From assembly GCA_949752795.1 (NCBI GenBank), contig OX457063.1:71571783-71635782 (forward strand): 64,000 bases of DNA, read 5' to 3'. Position numbers and translations under genes: made by a program. The notes beneath the pieces are model-generated. The model was given only the letters and a program-made list of their open reading frames with translations, did not search any database and was not told the origin of the DNA. The DNA is from Hyperoodon ampullatus (taxonomy: Eukaryota > Chordata > Mammalia > Artiodactyla > Ziphiidae). Positions 46,330 to 59,905 of this stretch are shown piece by piece. Every line of letters begins with the position of its first letter. Position 1 is the stretch's first letter.

Positions 46330-46600
46330 TCTACTTTTAGGAGCTCAAAACCAAACAGAACATGTTATACAATTTCATTTATGGTTATAAAAAGGAGATC
46401 AGTGGTTGCCAGGGCCACAGAAGGGGGTTAGAATTAATTGGGCAGGGTTGGGGAAAGATTTTGGGGGATAGAAATCTCCTATATCTTGCTTATGTTAGTG
46501 GTTAAAAGGGTATGCATTTGACAAAACTCTTGAACTGTCAACTCAAAATGGATTCAATTTGTATAATGTAATTTATACCTCAATAAAGTCAATTTCACAA
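46330..46600 (+). mobile_element. Old L1 3' end
   Basis: 'gatcagtggttgccagggcc', 'gggtatgcatttgacaaaac' and 'aatttatacctcaataaag' are the typical end of an old forward L1. Confidence 0.75.
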
Positions 46601-47269
46601 TTTCACAAAAACATGGTTCACTGTTGTTTAGATGAGCAAGTTTATAAGTTTGATCATTTGTTTTGAGAGATGTCATAATGTACTAGAAAAGAAAGGTAGC
46701 TTTGTTTTATCCAGATATATGTTAGAAAAGTTTTAAAATAAATGCTATATAGCAGAATAAATATTTTTTGATTATAAAACAGAGGAGTGTTCAGAAAGGA
46801 AAAAAAGTTTTAATGTCCTTCAGGGCCTCAGGCTGAATCCCAGCAGAGAGAAAAGATACAAACATTCATTCTAGAAATTTGGACTTCTGAGAGTTATAAT
46901 TGTCTATACTAGATTATGCATTTGCTATGCCTTTCTATCTAAAATTTATTTTTTGGACTCCGCATTTGGAGTGTTTCTTCCACAGTTTTAATGACTTATA
47001 TACCAATAAATGCACAACATTTAAAAATAAGAATAGCTTCTGAGAAAGTCAGTCTCAACTCCTTTTTGTATGTCATGCAACATATTTTCCATTTTGTGCG
47101 AACTACAATATTGATGAATGTTTTGACCAATAGCAAATCCCTCTCCATAATTAAAATGTCATATTTTAAGAAATAATCATCTCAGAAAAATTCCTTTGAT
47201 TTGATACATGTTTAGATACCCTCTAAACAGGTTTTTCAATTTTTCATTTAATTTTTAAAATTATGGTAA

Positions 47270-47635
47270 ATTAATTATGCATAAACATATATAACGTACA
47301 ATATACCATTTTAAAATTTTAAGAGTATAATTCAGTGACATTAAGCACATTCACATTGTTGTGCAACTATCACCACCATCCATCTTCATTACGTTTCATC
47401 TTCCCAAACTGAAACTTCATAATCATTAAACAATAAAGTGTCACTCTCCTTTCCCCAGCCCCTAGCCATCATTGTTCTACTTGAATCATCTCTGTGAATT
47501 TGGCTATTCTAAGCACCTTATAAAGTGGAATCATATGATATTTGTCATTTTCTGAATGACTTATATCACTTAGTATAGTGTCTTACTATTTAATGTCAAC
47601 AGGATTCATTCATGTTGTAGCATGTATCAGAATTT
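47270..47635 (-). mobile_element. Old L1 3' fragment
   Basis: Reverse order: 'tataacgtacaatataccat', 'tgtgcaactatcaccaccat', 'ccccagcccctagccatcat', 'aaagtggaatcatatgatat', 'gacttatatcacttagtata'. Confidence 0.75.
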
Positions 47636-47639
47636 CCTT

Positions 47640-48175
47640 CCCTTTTCAGGCTGAAAATTTTCCAGTATATGTGTGCACCTTCACATATGACCCAGGCACT
47701 TTGCTATCTGCTGCTTCTGTACTGGGGGTTGGAGCAAGTGAGTTTTTGCATGTGAACTTCAAGGGCAAATTCATCATTTCCTACAGCCCTCCAGGTCTCC
47801 CAGATGTAAGCTCTGCTGGTTTTCAAAGTCAGACATATGGGGGTTCACCTCCGCAGTGCAGGTCCCCAAGCTGGGGAGCCTGATGTCAGATTCAGAGCCC
47901 TCACTGTCCAGGGAGGACCTTTGAGGCTATGCACCCCTCCTGCCTGTGGTTCATAGCACCAGGGGTGTGGGTCCCAGTGAGACCATGTTTCCACTGCTCC
48001 TAAACATCTCAATGTGGCTTTTTCTTTTTACTCTCAGTTTCAAAAAATCTTTTCTGCTAGTCTTCAGCTTATTCTCACAGATAATTGCTTTACATGTAGT
48101 TGTAATTTTGGTGTGTCTGTGGGAGGAGGCAAGCCTAGGATTTTCTTACTCCACCATCTTCTAGCATGAATTTCT
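47640..48175 (-). mobile_element. Old L1 5' UTR, including the 5' end
   Basis: 'gtccccaagctggggagcct', 'gagaccatgtttccactgct', 'tctgtgggaggaggcaagcc' and 'ttactccaccatcttctagc' match the reverse of an old L1 5' UTR. The last part holds CCATCTT, the reverse of the YY1-like AAGATGG found at L1 5' ends. It is next to a 3' fragment of the same orientation, so a single internally deleted element or two neighbours are possible. Confidence 0.65.
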
Positions 48176-49804
48176 TTTTTCTTCTTCACAATTTCACAGA
48201 TAGATTTGTTCTTATCATAGATCTTAGCCACCTCAGCATATGATTATTTTCCTTTCCTTTTCAAGTAGAGAACTTTCATTTTTTCACTTAAAGGAAGCAC
48301 TTTATTGCTTTCTTTAGCATATCTGAATTGCCAGCACTACTACTTTTGTGCTTTGGGGTCATTATTAAGGAAAATAAGGATTCCTTGAACACAAGCACTG
48401 AGATATCAGAATAGTTGACCTGATAACCGAGATGACTACTAAGTGACTAATGGGCAGGATGCACTGGGCAAAGGGATGATTCAGGTCCCAGGCAGAAGGA
48501 GCAGGACAGCATGAGATCTTATCATGCTATCCAGAAAGGCCTGGCCTTCAATTTAAAACTTACAAATTGTTTATTTCTGGAATTTTCCAATTGATATTTT
48601 CAGACCATAATTGACCACAGATAACTGAAACCATGAAAGCAAAACCACAGATAAGGGGGGCTACTCTATAAACATAACTCACATTTTATACACACATATA
48701 TATATATATATAACTACCAAATAAAGATACACTACCTAATAAAGATACTAGTATTCTAAATCTGATTATTTAAAATATTAGATACATAACCTACAAATTA
48801 CCAGTGAATAGTTATCATCATTCTTCAAGTGTGTATTTTTCTCTGAGTTGGTGATTCAGTGTATCTCATTATTATCCATCTGTTAAATTAGCCTTACTTA
48901 TAATTAATGTCATCTCCAATCAAAACCTCCTACACTTAAATACAACAATGCATTAAAAAACCGGAAGTTCTTTTTTCTAATAAATGGAAAGCACTTCAAG
49001 TAAAAATTTGAAGCAGTATTGAAAATAGCATTTCCTGTTAGTAGGTTGCATAAAAATTATATTAAATGAATCAGAATGGCTTGAGTCCTCTCCATGCTTA
49101 ACAAGTTAGACAGCAATGGAGGTGTGGTAACCCCTCACAACCACTGTGTTAATGCTTACTTCCAGCTCATATATCTGCCTAGGACAACTCAAAACTCTGT
49201 GATGGTGTCAATGATAGAGAGAGAAATCCAAGAACAGCCTGCTTATAGAGTAGAGTCGTGTAGATTCTTACACAAGTCTTACACAAGATAGCAGGAACTT
49301 TCCTGTTCTCAGGTTTCCAATATCTGGGATTTATTTCTAGTAGTGAGTTCTGGTTTACTAGTTATGATAATGTGAATATATAACCACATTGTTTATTACT
49401 TATTTTCTTCCTCTCTACCAACCACCCTGCCACCCAAGAAAATGAAAATGATGTTAATAAAGGGAAGAACCATATTAATGAAAAATGTTTTACTTTTTAG
49501 ATAAGAGACATCATGCTAAGCAGCTTACCTTCATTATCTCATTTTGACCTGAGAAAACTGTGGCTTAGGAAGAATAAAAGTTAGAGTTAAACCTAAATTA
49601 GGAGTTAAATAAATCTTATTTTGTTAGTGTGTCATAATAAATGTAATGAATATCAACCAAATATTCTAGAAGAGTTTGTGGTTAAGATCATGTCTTTAAG
49701 ACCACCTTTTCCAACTGCAGTGCACCTATCCTGAGACAACATTCTAATAGTCTTTGTGTTTTAGTTTCTTTCAGTGATTTCTTCCATATTTATAGATAAT
49801 GTTG
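48176..49804. other. Unique intergenic DNA
   Basis: No gene recognised. A short TA run lies at about 48692-48712 and a weak MIR-like piece at about 49500-49580. Confidence 0.5.
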
Positions 49805-49820
49805 TTTTATGTTAATTTTT

Positions 49821-50170
49821 TTAATATCTTTATTGGAGTATAATTGCTTTACAATGGTGTGTTAGTTTCTGCTGTATAACAAAGTGAATCAGCTATACAT
49901 ATACATATATCCCCATATCTCCTCCCTCTTGTGTCTCCCCCTCACCCTCCCTATCCCACTTCTCTAGGTGGTCACAAAGCACTGAGCTGATCTCTCTGTG
50001 CTATGCGGCTGCTTCCCACTAGCTATCTATTTTCCATTTGGTAGTATATATATGTCCATGCCACTCTCTCACTTCATCCCAGCTTACCCTTCCCCCTCCC
50101 GGTGTCCTCAAGTCCATTCTCCATGTCTGCGTCTTTATTCCTGTCCTGCCCCTAGGTTCTTCAGAACCAT
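49821..50170 (-). mobile_element. L1-E: very short 5'-truncated LINE-1
   Basis: Only the last 350 bp of an L1 3' UTR, from the A-tail to 'aggttcttcagaacca'. The target duplication ttttatgttaattttt is perfect over 16 bp (49805-49820 and 50171-50186). Confidence 0.97.
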
Positions 50171-50186
50171 TTTTATGTTAATTTTT

Positions 50187-51007
50187 TATTTCATCACTTC
50201 AGGCAATACTTCTTGACTGCATCTTATAAAGCTAATGATTTATCTCATTTTACCTCCTTTTTCTTTGCCCTCTCATCTTCTCAGTGTTTGATAGTTATAT
50301 TATTATTTTATTGGTACTTATTGCTTACTTAACTTTAAATATTATAATTGCATTTTTATGTATTCTTTTAGTCACGTTAAAGTATTTATTGACATCTTTG
50401 TTTTGAATAGGAGAACGATAGTGTCTCTAAAATTCTTTCTCTTTTCTTCCCCCATTCCATATACTGTCTTTATTCTTTTTAAGCTTACATTGTCAAGGTA
50501 ATTAATGTTACATTATAGCCTTGACCACAGTTAAATCTATGTCTATACTTTGGCTCTGAAATTTGAGGATAACTTTAATATTTTGATTAGGCAAATATTG
50601 TTCATCACTAGCATGCTCAAGTTCAATTTCATTCTAATGTCACTGTCCCTGAGTAATCCAGTTAATTCACAGACAGACCTTCATTTCACTGCATATACAT
50701 GCTAATTTTAGAACCTCGATCCTCTGCTGTGTTCTCACCAACAGTCACATGGCCCCACCTCTTTAGCATCCATGCAGTAGCTTCTGGTTTATATTTTCTA
50801 GAAGTTTAAAAAAATCCTCTTCTATAATAGTCACTCCTATTCACTCTCTTTGCTGTTATGAACTTATTCCTCTGTGTACTTTTAAGAAGGTTTTTGTGGC
50901 TGAAAAGAGGGCAGAGCATTTGCACAGTCTGCCACCTACAAAAGAAATTCATGAAAATTGTAACTTTGCTCAGCTGTCTCTATGGTCCCATATTCTTCTA
51001 AATGAAT
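50187..51007. other. Unique intergenic DNA
   Basis: No gene or clear repeat recognised. Confidence 0.5.
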
Positions 51008-52554
51008 ATAGATACTATACACAGAAAATCCTAAAGAGGCCACCAGAAAACTACTAGGGCTAATCAATGAATTTGGTAAAGTTGCAGGATACAAAATTAA
51101 TGCACAGAAATCTATTGCATTCCTATACACTAACAATGAAAGATCAGAAAGAGAAACTAAGAAAACAATTCCATTCACCATGGCAACAAAAAGAAAAAAA
51201 AATACCTAGGAATAAACCTAACTAAGGAGGAGAAAGAGCTGTATTGAGAAAATTATAAGATACTGATGAAAGAAATCAAAGATGACACAAAGAGATAGAA
51301 AGATATACCATGTTCTTGGATTGGAAGAATCAATATTGTGCAAATGACTACACTACCCAAAGCAATCTACAGATTCAAAGCAATCCCTAGCAAATTACCA
51401 AGGACATTTTTCACAGAATTAGAAAAAAAATTTTACAATTTGTATGGAAACACAAAGACCCAAAATAGCCAAAACAATCTTGAGAAAGAAAAATGGAGCT
51501 GGAGGAACAAGGCTCCCTGATTTCAGACTATACTATAAAGCTAGAGTAATCAAGTCAGTATGGTACTGGCACAAAAACAGAAATATAGATCAATGGAACA
51601 CAACAGACAGCCCAGAGGTAAACTCACACACCTCTGGTCATCTAATCTGTGACAAAGGAGGCAAGAATATACAATGGAGAAAAGACAGTCTCTTCAATAA
51701 GTAGTGCTGGGAAAATTGGACAGCTACATGTATTAGAACACTCCTTAATACCATACACAAAAATAAACTCAAAATGGATTAAAGACCTAAATGTAAGGCT
51801 AGACACTATAAAACTCTTAGAGGAAAACATAGGCAAAACACTCTGACATAAATCGCAGCAAGATCTTTTTTGACCCACCTCCTAGAGTAATGAAAATAAA
51901 AACAAAAATAAAACAATAGGACCTAATTACTCTTAAAAACTTTTGCACAGCAAAAGAAGCCATAAACAAAACAAAAAGACAACCCTCAGAATGGGAGAAA
52001 ATATTTGCAAACGAAGCAACTGACAAGGGATTAATCTCCAAAATATACAAACAGCTCATGCATCTCAATATCAAAAAAAGCAAACAATGCAATCCAAAAA
52101 TGGGTGGAAGACCTAAATAGACAATTCTCCAAAGAAGACATACAGTGGTCAACAAACACATGAAAAGATGATCAACATCACTAATTATTAGAGAAATGCA
52201 AATCAAAACTACAATGAGGTATCACCTCACACTGGTCAGAATGGCCATCATCAAAAAATCTATAAACAATATATGCTGGCAATGGTGTGGAGAAAAGGGA
52301 ACCCCCTACATTGTTGGTGAGAATGTAAATTGGTACAGTCACTATGGAGAACAATATGGAAGTTCCTTAAAAAACTAAAAATAGAACTGGCATATGACCC
52401 AGCAATCCCACTCTTGGGCATATACCTTTAGGAGACCATAATTCAAAGAGATACATGCACCCCAATGCTCACTGCAGTACTATTTACAATAGCCAAGACA
52501 TGGAAGGAACATAAATGTCCATCAACAGAGGAATGCATAAAGAAGATGTGGTGT

Positions 52555-52601
<47 letters not shown>

Positions 52602-53075
52602 ATGGAATATTACTCAGCCATAAAAAGGAACAAAATTGTGCCATTTGCAGAGGTGTGGATGGACCTAGACACTGTCATACAGAGTGAAGTAAGCCAGAAA
52701 GAGAAAAACAAATATTGTATAATATCACTTATATGTGGAATCTAGAAAAATGATACAGATGAACTTATTTGCAAAGTAGAAATAGGGACACAGATGTAGA
52801 GGACAAAGGTATGGCTGCCATACCTTTGGGAGGGTGGGAGGAATTGGGAGATTGGGATTGACATATATACACTACCATGTATAAAATAGATAACTAAATG
52901 AGAACCTACTGTATAGCACAAGGAACTCTACTCCATGATCTGTGGTGACCTAAATGGAAAGGAAATTTAAAAAATAGGGGATATATGTATATGTATAGCT
53001 GATTCACTTTGCTGTACAGCAGAAACTGTCACAACACTGTAAAGCAACTATACTCCAATAAAAATTTTAAAAAAA
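51008..53075 (+). mobile_element. L1-F: 5'-truncated LINE-1, + strand
   Basis: Starts inside the RT domain just after the FADD block ('atactatacacagaaaatcc') and runs through the ORF2 C-terminus (frames at 51338-51520, 51444-51704, 51649-51846, 52515-52745) to the 3' UTR end 'actatactccaataaaaatt' and an A-run. Several frameshifts. A (TA)n tract has expanded within the ORF2 C-terminus. No convincing target duplication (at best aaatgaa on both sides). Confidence 0.94.
52558..52597. repeat. (TA)n microsatellite inside L1-F ORF2
   Basis: About 20 TA units sit where other copies have only 'ccacatatatacaatgg'. The repeat translates as a Tyr-Ile run directly before [11 protein letters not shown] and keeps that frame. 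Confidence 0.96.
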
Positions 53076-56000
53076 TGAACATGGTAGTGTTGGATTCAAC
53101 ATCTGGACTCTTTCAATTATGTCTAGATGGCACTGGAAATTTTCCAATACCACTCTTCTAGGAAAAGTCAAAAAGGTTGGGTCAGGCCTCAAGGTATCGT
53201 GTAAACAGGTAATATATGTACTATGGTTAGTGTTCCTGGGATGGCAATCAGTAATTATACAATATTCTTTTCCCCTATTCCTTCTTACCAGCTTACCCCA
53301 GAGAGGGGACTTAATTCTCACTATTATCTTACACTTAAGAGTAGTGTTGGGTATCCAGTTATTGTTAGCTTACTACTTTATCTTGCTTAGGGAGACTAAG
53401 AATAAAAAAAAGCATACTATTTTATTCTTCATAAAGAACTGACCAGTAGAGGCTTGTTACTTTTTTATTGATGAGAAGGCACAAATGTAAGATCACTATT
53501 CTTTAATAACCTCCCAGGAAAAGAAAATAATCACAATAAGATTTCATAATTACTGTTTCTCACTGTAGGTAGGCTGGTGTCAGACACAGAGTGCTGAAAA
53601 TCCACAGGGGAATGGTGGCTTGAGGGAAAAGTAAGCAAAAGGAAAAGGAGAAACACCAGAGTGGGGCAGGTGATCTCTTCTGTTCTGGAAGGAAACTAAG
53701 ATCCAAAAGGATAAGAGAATCTAAAAACAAAAAAGAAACCAAAAATTCCAAACAGGTTGGCTTCAGGCATTTAGAGGAAGGACTTTTATAGGTAAGAGTT
53801 CAGGGTTGGGCAAAGGGAAAATGTTGTATCATTTCAGCATTTGGACAGCATTATTTAGAACCAAATTTAAGTTTGTGTTGATTACAGGATGTCCCAATAA
53901 AGATGAAAAATATCAGAATACGGTCCCACACAGAAATAAGGTAAATGACAAGAGAAAAAATGTGGAAGCACTCTTGTTCTTTGACCAGCATACAGATTAT
54001 GATATTTGAACCAAGGAAATTTATACAGAATCTACTAACCTGAGGCCTATGCTTCCCATTGCATCTCGGTTCTGTTACGCTGTAGGATCTTTGTTCTAGA
54101 GCATAGGACGACAGACTGCTTCCAAACCCCACTTGTTCTTGGCAATAGATTTTCTAATACTCTGCAGTCCCATCTTCTTTTGGTTAGGCTGGGAGAGATG
54201 TGGATTAGTAATTTACCTTTCAGCTTTACAAAGTTAAAAACTTACTTAAATATGATTGCAAAATTCTTCTTTAAATTTTATCTAAGTGCCTCATGCTACC
54301 ATTTTATTTCAATTCTTCCTTTTTAACCTCTTTACTGGAAATTCAAAAATCAATCCTTGAACACACAATGCTTTCCAGCAGGTATCCACAAGGACAAATC
54401 AGAAACCCCCTCATTTCATGCTCCGTGAACTCTATATAAATGTAGATATAAAGGTGAATTGACACAATTAATCCTCTTTCTCTGATTTTCTATTTCCTTA
54501 CTTTTTTCCCCATATACTACATTAAGCACCCATCCAAAACTTTATCAGAAAATGTACAACATTAAAGAACAACCTGCTTCTTTAATGCTGTGAGAATCTA
54601 TACCATATAGAAAGCTTATGTGGTAAATTCAGGATAATTTCAGTCTGATGAACATGCAAGACTCAATCTGACTTCAAGAACCAGATCAATCTAAAAGCTT
54701 ATCAAAAATTACTTGGGTCCAATCTATTTATTATCTAGTGCTATCGCCCAACTTTTTAAGCATCTCTAAAACCAGACTTAATTATGGCAAAATGGGATTA
54801 TCAAATGTAAGATACCAGATGTAAGCTAAAACTGAAAAATTGTATGAAGCTTGGATCGAACACATGCTGCAGGACAAAAGCACATAATTTAGTAACACGT
54901 TTTTTAAAAATATAATTTGTCTCCATTTAAATGCAGCAACATATGTTTATGAAAAAATGGAAAATATAGACAGGAAGAATATTAGAATGTTTAAACCAAT
55001 AAGAGGGTTTTTTTCGTTGTTGTTGTTCCTATTTCTTTTGCTTGTTTGTTTTAAATCCATTGACATGCCCAGGGCAGAAACTTGCATTGTGAAATTTTGC
55101 AAAGAATTCCACTTCTAGAAAGCAACCTACATTAGGCCTAATGTTTAAGAATAGCTTGAGTTTTATAGGCAAAGGGTGGCAAAAGTACTTTAATGAAGCT
55201 CACCCATGCTGTTCTTGCTGATGGTACCTCCTGCAATGCATTAAACCTTCTCTGTGTGCCAAATAGCTGTGGTTTTAATCCATGATCATTAAAATACCGA
55301 GTTTTAAAAATCCTGGAGGCACGGAGCTTATAACTAAGAAATATGAAAAAAGAATAACAATGTTCCAAGGAGGAATCCAATTATCTCTAAGATCATCATG
55401 TAATTATTTCTAATTGGTTGGCTTGTGGACAAAAACAAAAACCTGGATTCTGTCAAAGAGTATCTAAAAAACAGATTTTTCTGAATTGAGTTTTAATTTT
55501 TTGTTTTTATAAACATTGGTGGTATGTACTTAAATTGCTATGAAATTCTCATATTTGTCCTATAGAAAACTGCCAGAAATTTAAAAAATGATAGAAGCTC
55601 TAATTTTCCCAGTTAGACAAAGAGTCAAAATTAGGGATAATATGGGTTGCAAAAGTGGATAGAGAATTCACATTTCATAGTCACCCCAGTATTTCAAATT
55701 TAATCATTCTCACCAGCATAGAATTTTTTCTTATATTTCAACTAATATGAATTTATTATTTATCACAGGTGACACTTTTTCTATTTGCACAGCCTCATTA
55801 TAGACCAGTAAACACTATCAGTTTAAACACTTACAGGTGTATGACTGCCCCTTTTTAGAATTAGACGGATGTTGCATTTCAATATGATAAAAATACTATT
55901 GATTATCTAACACTTAAAATGGTTTGGTAACTGGACTTGTGGTGGTGATCATTTTGTAGTGCATACAGATGTTGAATTTTAATGCTGTAAACCTGAAACT

Positions 56001-57099
56001 TATATAATAAAACCATGGTTTTAAATGATGATGGATCACACGTAATCCTGTGCCGGTTGATGGGTCCAAATATAAATAAGCAATGCATCTTTACTTGATT
56101 TGATATTCACAGCTACTATATTTAGCACAAAGGCTCTTGAGTACAAAGTACAATTCTTTGGTAATTTTAACTAACAAATGGTAAATTCTCAACTTATTGG
56201 TCATTTGGAATTGTTTCTAGTTCTTCTGTTTTCCAAGGTATAGACAGGTTGCAATATTGTGGTATAGTGTAAGCTTTTATTTACCTAGAATACAATTTCT
56301 TTTAGTCTAAATCTAATTTAATTTCTCATCCAGGGATCCTATACTAATCAGAGATCAAAAAGCAGCTTGAGCTATTCTATCATCAGCTGCTCAAGGTGCT
56401 CTTAGCTCTCACTATAACTCTGTGCTAAGGTGGGGAAAAAGCAAACACGGGATGAATTAAGCAAAACTCCAAAAAATTTAAATATAGAATAAAGATATAA
56501 ACTCAGATATTGCCTATGAATCTTGAATGGTTACATTCTGACAGGTATGGGGAAGCACTGCATTTCCATAATCAGTTTTCATTGCTTAAATATCTAATCA
56601 CACACATCATAAGTGGGGCACTTAATTGAGACATAGAAGAGACAGTGTTATATAAATAATTTGTTTTGCTGAAATATCTGTATCATAATATTCTGCTTTC
56701 TTTTTTTTCCTTTTCTTAACATTATAATTTGAAGTTAAGCTATTATTTGCCTACAATTGGTTTTATAAAATTAAAGATAATTTGATATTTAACAAGAAGA
56801 TGATGATAATACAGAAACATATTTTATTAAGTTCAGTAGATCTGTCTTTTGAACAGGGGTGGCTGACTACATTCTAGTGATTTCATTTGTGATATCAAGT
56901 TAACACTTAAGGAATACAAGTCTTAGCGATCATGTTTTGGTTCTGCTACTGAGTCTCTAAGAAAAAATTGGTAAGAGTCAGACATAAATAAAATTTTATT
57001 TAAATTAAGAATTTTTTAAAAAAAGGACAACTCATTAATTATTTGAAGGGAAAACTATTATAAAGTCAAAATCAATGAGTACAGATCAATATAAATGGA
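53076..57099. other. Unique intergenic DNA, 4 kb
   Basis: The longest stretch without a clear transposon. No frame is protein-like. A possible old L1 3' end in forward orientation lies near 55900-56010 ('gtggtgatcattttgtagtg', 'taaacctgaaacttatataa'), at low confidence. Alignment to other mammals would show whether conserved elements lie here. Confidence 0.5.
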
Positions 57100-57300
57100 A
57101 TTGGACCTTTGAACCAGGCTGCATGGGTTCTAATCCAATCCTGACTACACTACTTAATAGCTATGTGACCTGGGACCAATTACTCATCTGCTCTGTGCTC
57201 ATCTCTAAAGTGGGGAGAAAAGAGTATCTACTTTGTAGGTTATTTTACAAATTGAATTTGTCAACATATAGAAAAGATCTTAGAGTAGTACTTGATATAA
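57100..57300 (+). repeat. MIR element
   Basis: Forward MIR order: 'ccaggctgcatgggttctaa', 'ctatgtgacctgggaccaat', 'gtgctcatctctaaagtggg', 'gatcttagagtagtacttga'. Confidence 0.85.
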
Positions 57301-57884
57301 ATTAGTATTATATGAGTGTTCCTTCTTATTGTTATTATTATTTATTTAAATGAACTATTTTTTCCATATTGCTATATAAAATGACCCCCTAGTTCATGTT
57401 CAGTGGGATGACTATGAATCTAAGTGCAGATAACAGATGTGAAAGTCTTTATGCAAAGGATTAGCACTTTGTATTACTTAATACCTAGCCTAATCCAAAT
57501 GTTTTTGATACGCTGTATGGCCCTTGCAGTCATTTAATATTATGATGTGATACAATGGAGAGAAACTTCTACCCAAATCAATCTTCTAAAGTATTAGGAT
57601 CAAAACTCTAATGTCTTTATAAAACATGAGAAATTTCAAATCTCATTCCTCCTTTCCTGCATGCCCTCTAATTTACCCATGCCTCTCCTTGTCAATAAAC
57701 ACTGAGACTCTGTTTATCTGATAACAGGCTTTTGTAGTACACTTCTCTGTTCTTTGATTGAATCCTATGTGTTCTCTGTGCCGTAGTGAACTAAAAAATA
57801 CATTTATTGCTGGAGTTGTTATTTTATAACATATATTACACATTTTACTTCAGAAAGAGATACTTCAATGTATTAGAAGTTAAT

Positions 57885-58904
57885 ATCTTTCTCAGGTAGA
57901 TTGCCTATCTCCACTTTGTGCCCATGCTGCTGGCTGCTGGTTAGCAGGGCCTGATCACAAGGCAGCTGTCTGCAGAACCCCAGGGGCCCCTGGAGCTGGT
58001 GCTGGCTCACTAGTGGGTGGAGTCAGGGTCCAGAAGACTCCGGGCCTCTTGCCCGCCCACAGGTGGGTGAAGCCAAGTCCTGAGGTTACTCCTGGCAGGC
58101 AGAGCAGGATCCTGGAGTCTGGCTGCAGAGCCCAAAGATCAAAAGCTGGTATCAGATTGCTGGTGGGGACACCAATTTCTGACAGTTGGGTTTGGGGTCC
58201 CAGGTGTCCTAACGCTTGCGTTGGCCTGCTAGTGGGCAAGGCCTGGGCCCAGCTGGTCCCAGGATAGGGCCTGATCTTCTGTGGCTAGATCTGCAGGCTG
58301 CAAGATTGTGGTTTCCTTGCATCTGGTGCCTGCCTCCTAGTGGCTGAGGCTGGTCTAGAGGCTCGTGCAGTCTACCTGTCCGGAAGGGCTGGTGTCTGCC
58401 CACTGGCGGGTGGAGCTGGGTCTTGGCTCTCTGGTGGGCAGGGCTGTGTCTAGGGGCGTGTCTAGAGGCAGCCGTGGGCTCAGGAAGTCTTTAGGCAGCC
58501 TGTCTGCTGATGGGTGGGGCTGTATTCCCACCCTACTGTTTATTCAGCCTGAGGCGTTTCGGCACTAGCCCTACAGGCTGTTGGACAGGGCTAGGTCTCG
58601 GTGCTAATGAGCGACGAGAAGGCGCCCAAGATGGCGGCTGCTCGAGTGTCTCAGCTGAAAGGAGCTCTCAAGTGAGGCAGCCGCCTGTGTGTATGTCCCC
58701 AACGCCAGCTGCAGCCAGCCCCTTGCCTCTCCAGGAGACCCTCCAAGACCCGCAGGTAGGTCTGACCCAGGCTCCTATCAAATTACTGCTTTTGCCCTGG
58801 GCCTCCATGCATGTGAGATTTTGTGTGCGTCCTTTAAGAGGGATGTCTTCGTTTCCCCCAGGCCCGTGGGGCTCCTGAAGGTAAGCTCTGCTGCCTTTGC
58901 CTCA
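57885..58904 (-). mobile_element. L1 5' UTR segment, - strand
   Basis: GC-rich block with repeated 'gctagtgggtggggctg'-like units. 'ctttctcaggtagattgcct' near its left end matches the ORF1 start region of L1-A in reverse, and 'taggcagcctgtctgctgat' matches the L1-A 5' UTR near 14299. It carries AAGATGGCGGC (a YY1-type word) near 58630 and ends at 'aagctctgctgcctttg'. Directly beside it begins an L1 3' end in the opposite direction. Confidence 0.8.
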
Positions 58905-59905
58905 CACTTGTCAGAATGGCCATCATCAAAAACAACACAAATAAGAAATGGTGAGGATGTGGAGAAACGGGAAACCTTGTACACTGCTGGTTGGAATGTA
59001 ATTTGTCTTTTCCAACCTCCACAGTATGGAGGTTTCTCAAAAAACTAAAAAGTAAACTGTGACCCAGCAATTCCACTCCTGGGTATATATCTGAAACAAA
59101 GAAACAAACAAAACCCACTGGGCTTCCCTGGTGGCGCAGTGGTTGAGAGTCCGCCTGCTGATGCAGGGGACACAGGTTCGTGCCCTGGTGCGGGAAAATT
59201 CCACATGCCGCGGAGCGGCTGGGACCGTGAGCCATGGCCGCTGAGCCTGCGCGTCTGGAGCCTGTGCTCCGCGACGGGAGAGGCCACAGCCGTGAGAGGC
59301 CCGCCAACCACACACACACACACAAAACCCCACTAATTTGAAAAGACACATGTATCTCAATGGCCATAGCAGCATGATTTGCCAAGATACAGATGCAACC
59401 TAAGTGCCCATCAATAGATGAATGGGTAAAGATGTGGTATATATATATATTATATAAATAATGGAATTCTATTCAGCCATTAAAAAGAATGAAATTCTGC
59501 CATTTGCAGCAACATGGATGGATTTGGAGGGCATTATGCTAAGTGAAATAAGTCAGAGGAGGACAAATACTGTATGATATCACTTATATGTGGAATCTAA
59601 AAAACATAGCAAACTAGTGAATATAACAAAAAAGAAGCAGACCCACAGATATAGAGAACAAACTAGTGGTTACCAGTGGAGAGAGGGAAGGGGGGAAGGT
59701 TAACAGAGGTGTAGGGGAGTAAGAGGTGCAAACTAATAGGTATAAAATAAGCTACAAGGATATGTTGTACAACACGGGGAATATAGCCAATATTTTATAA
59801 CAACTATAAATGGAGTATAACCTTTAAAAATTGTGAATCACTATATTGTACACCAGTAACATATCATATTGTACAGCAACTATACTTCAATTTAAAAACA
59901 GTAAT
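58905..59905 (+). mobile_element. L1-G: old L1 3' end, + strand
   Basis: Forward ORF2 C-terminus and 3' UTR: 'cttgtcagaatggccatcat', 'acccagcaattccactcctg', 'aatggaattctattcagcca', 'gtgaaataagtcagagga', 'gcaactatacttcaattt'. It is older than L1-F. A SINE lies inside (59120-59323). Confidence 0.85.
59120..59323 (+). mobile_element. CHR-type SINE, short form, nested in L1-G
   Basis: Starts gggcttccctggtggcgcag, with 'caggttcgtgccc' as B box. The tail is a (CA)n run rather than pure A. The target duplication aaaacc(c)cact is at 59110-59119 and 59324-59334. It is younger than the surrounding L1. Confidence 0.95.

Noticed and set aside
46010..46390. 126-codon frame as a gene
   Set aside because: It lies in a reverse MLT1-type LTR relic and the adjacent L1 3' end.
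57955..58878. Overlapping frames in the GC-rich block as an unknown gene or CpG-island exon
   Set aside because: The block aligns in order with the L1 5' UTR (compare 14299-14345), and frames exist on both strands because of GC-rich, stop-poor composition.
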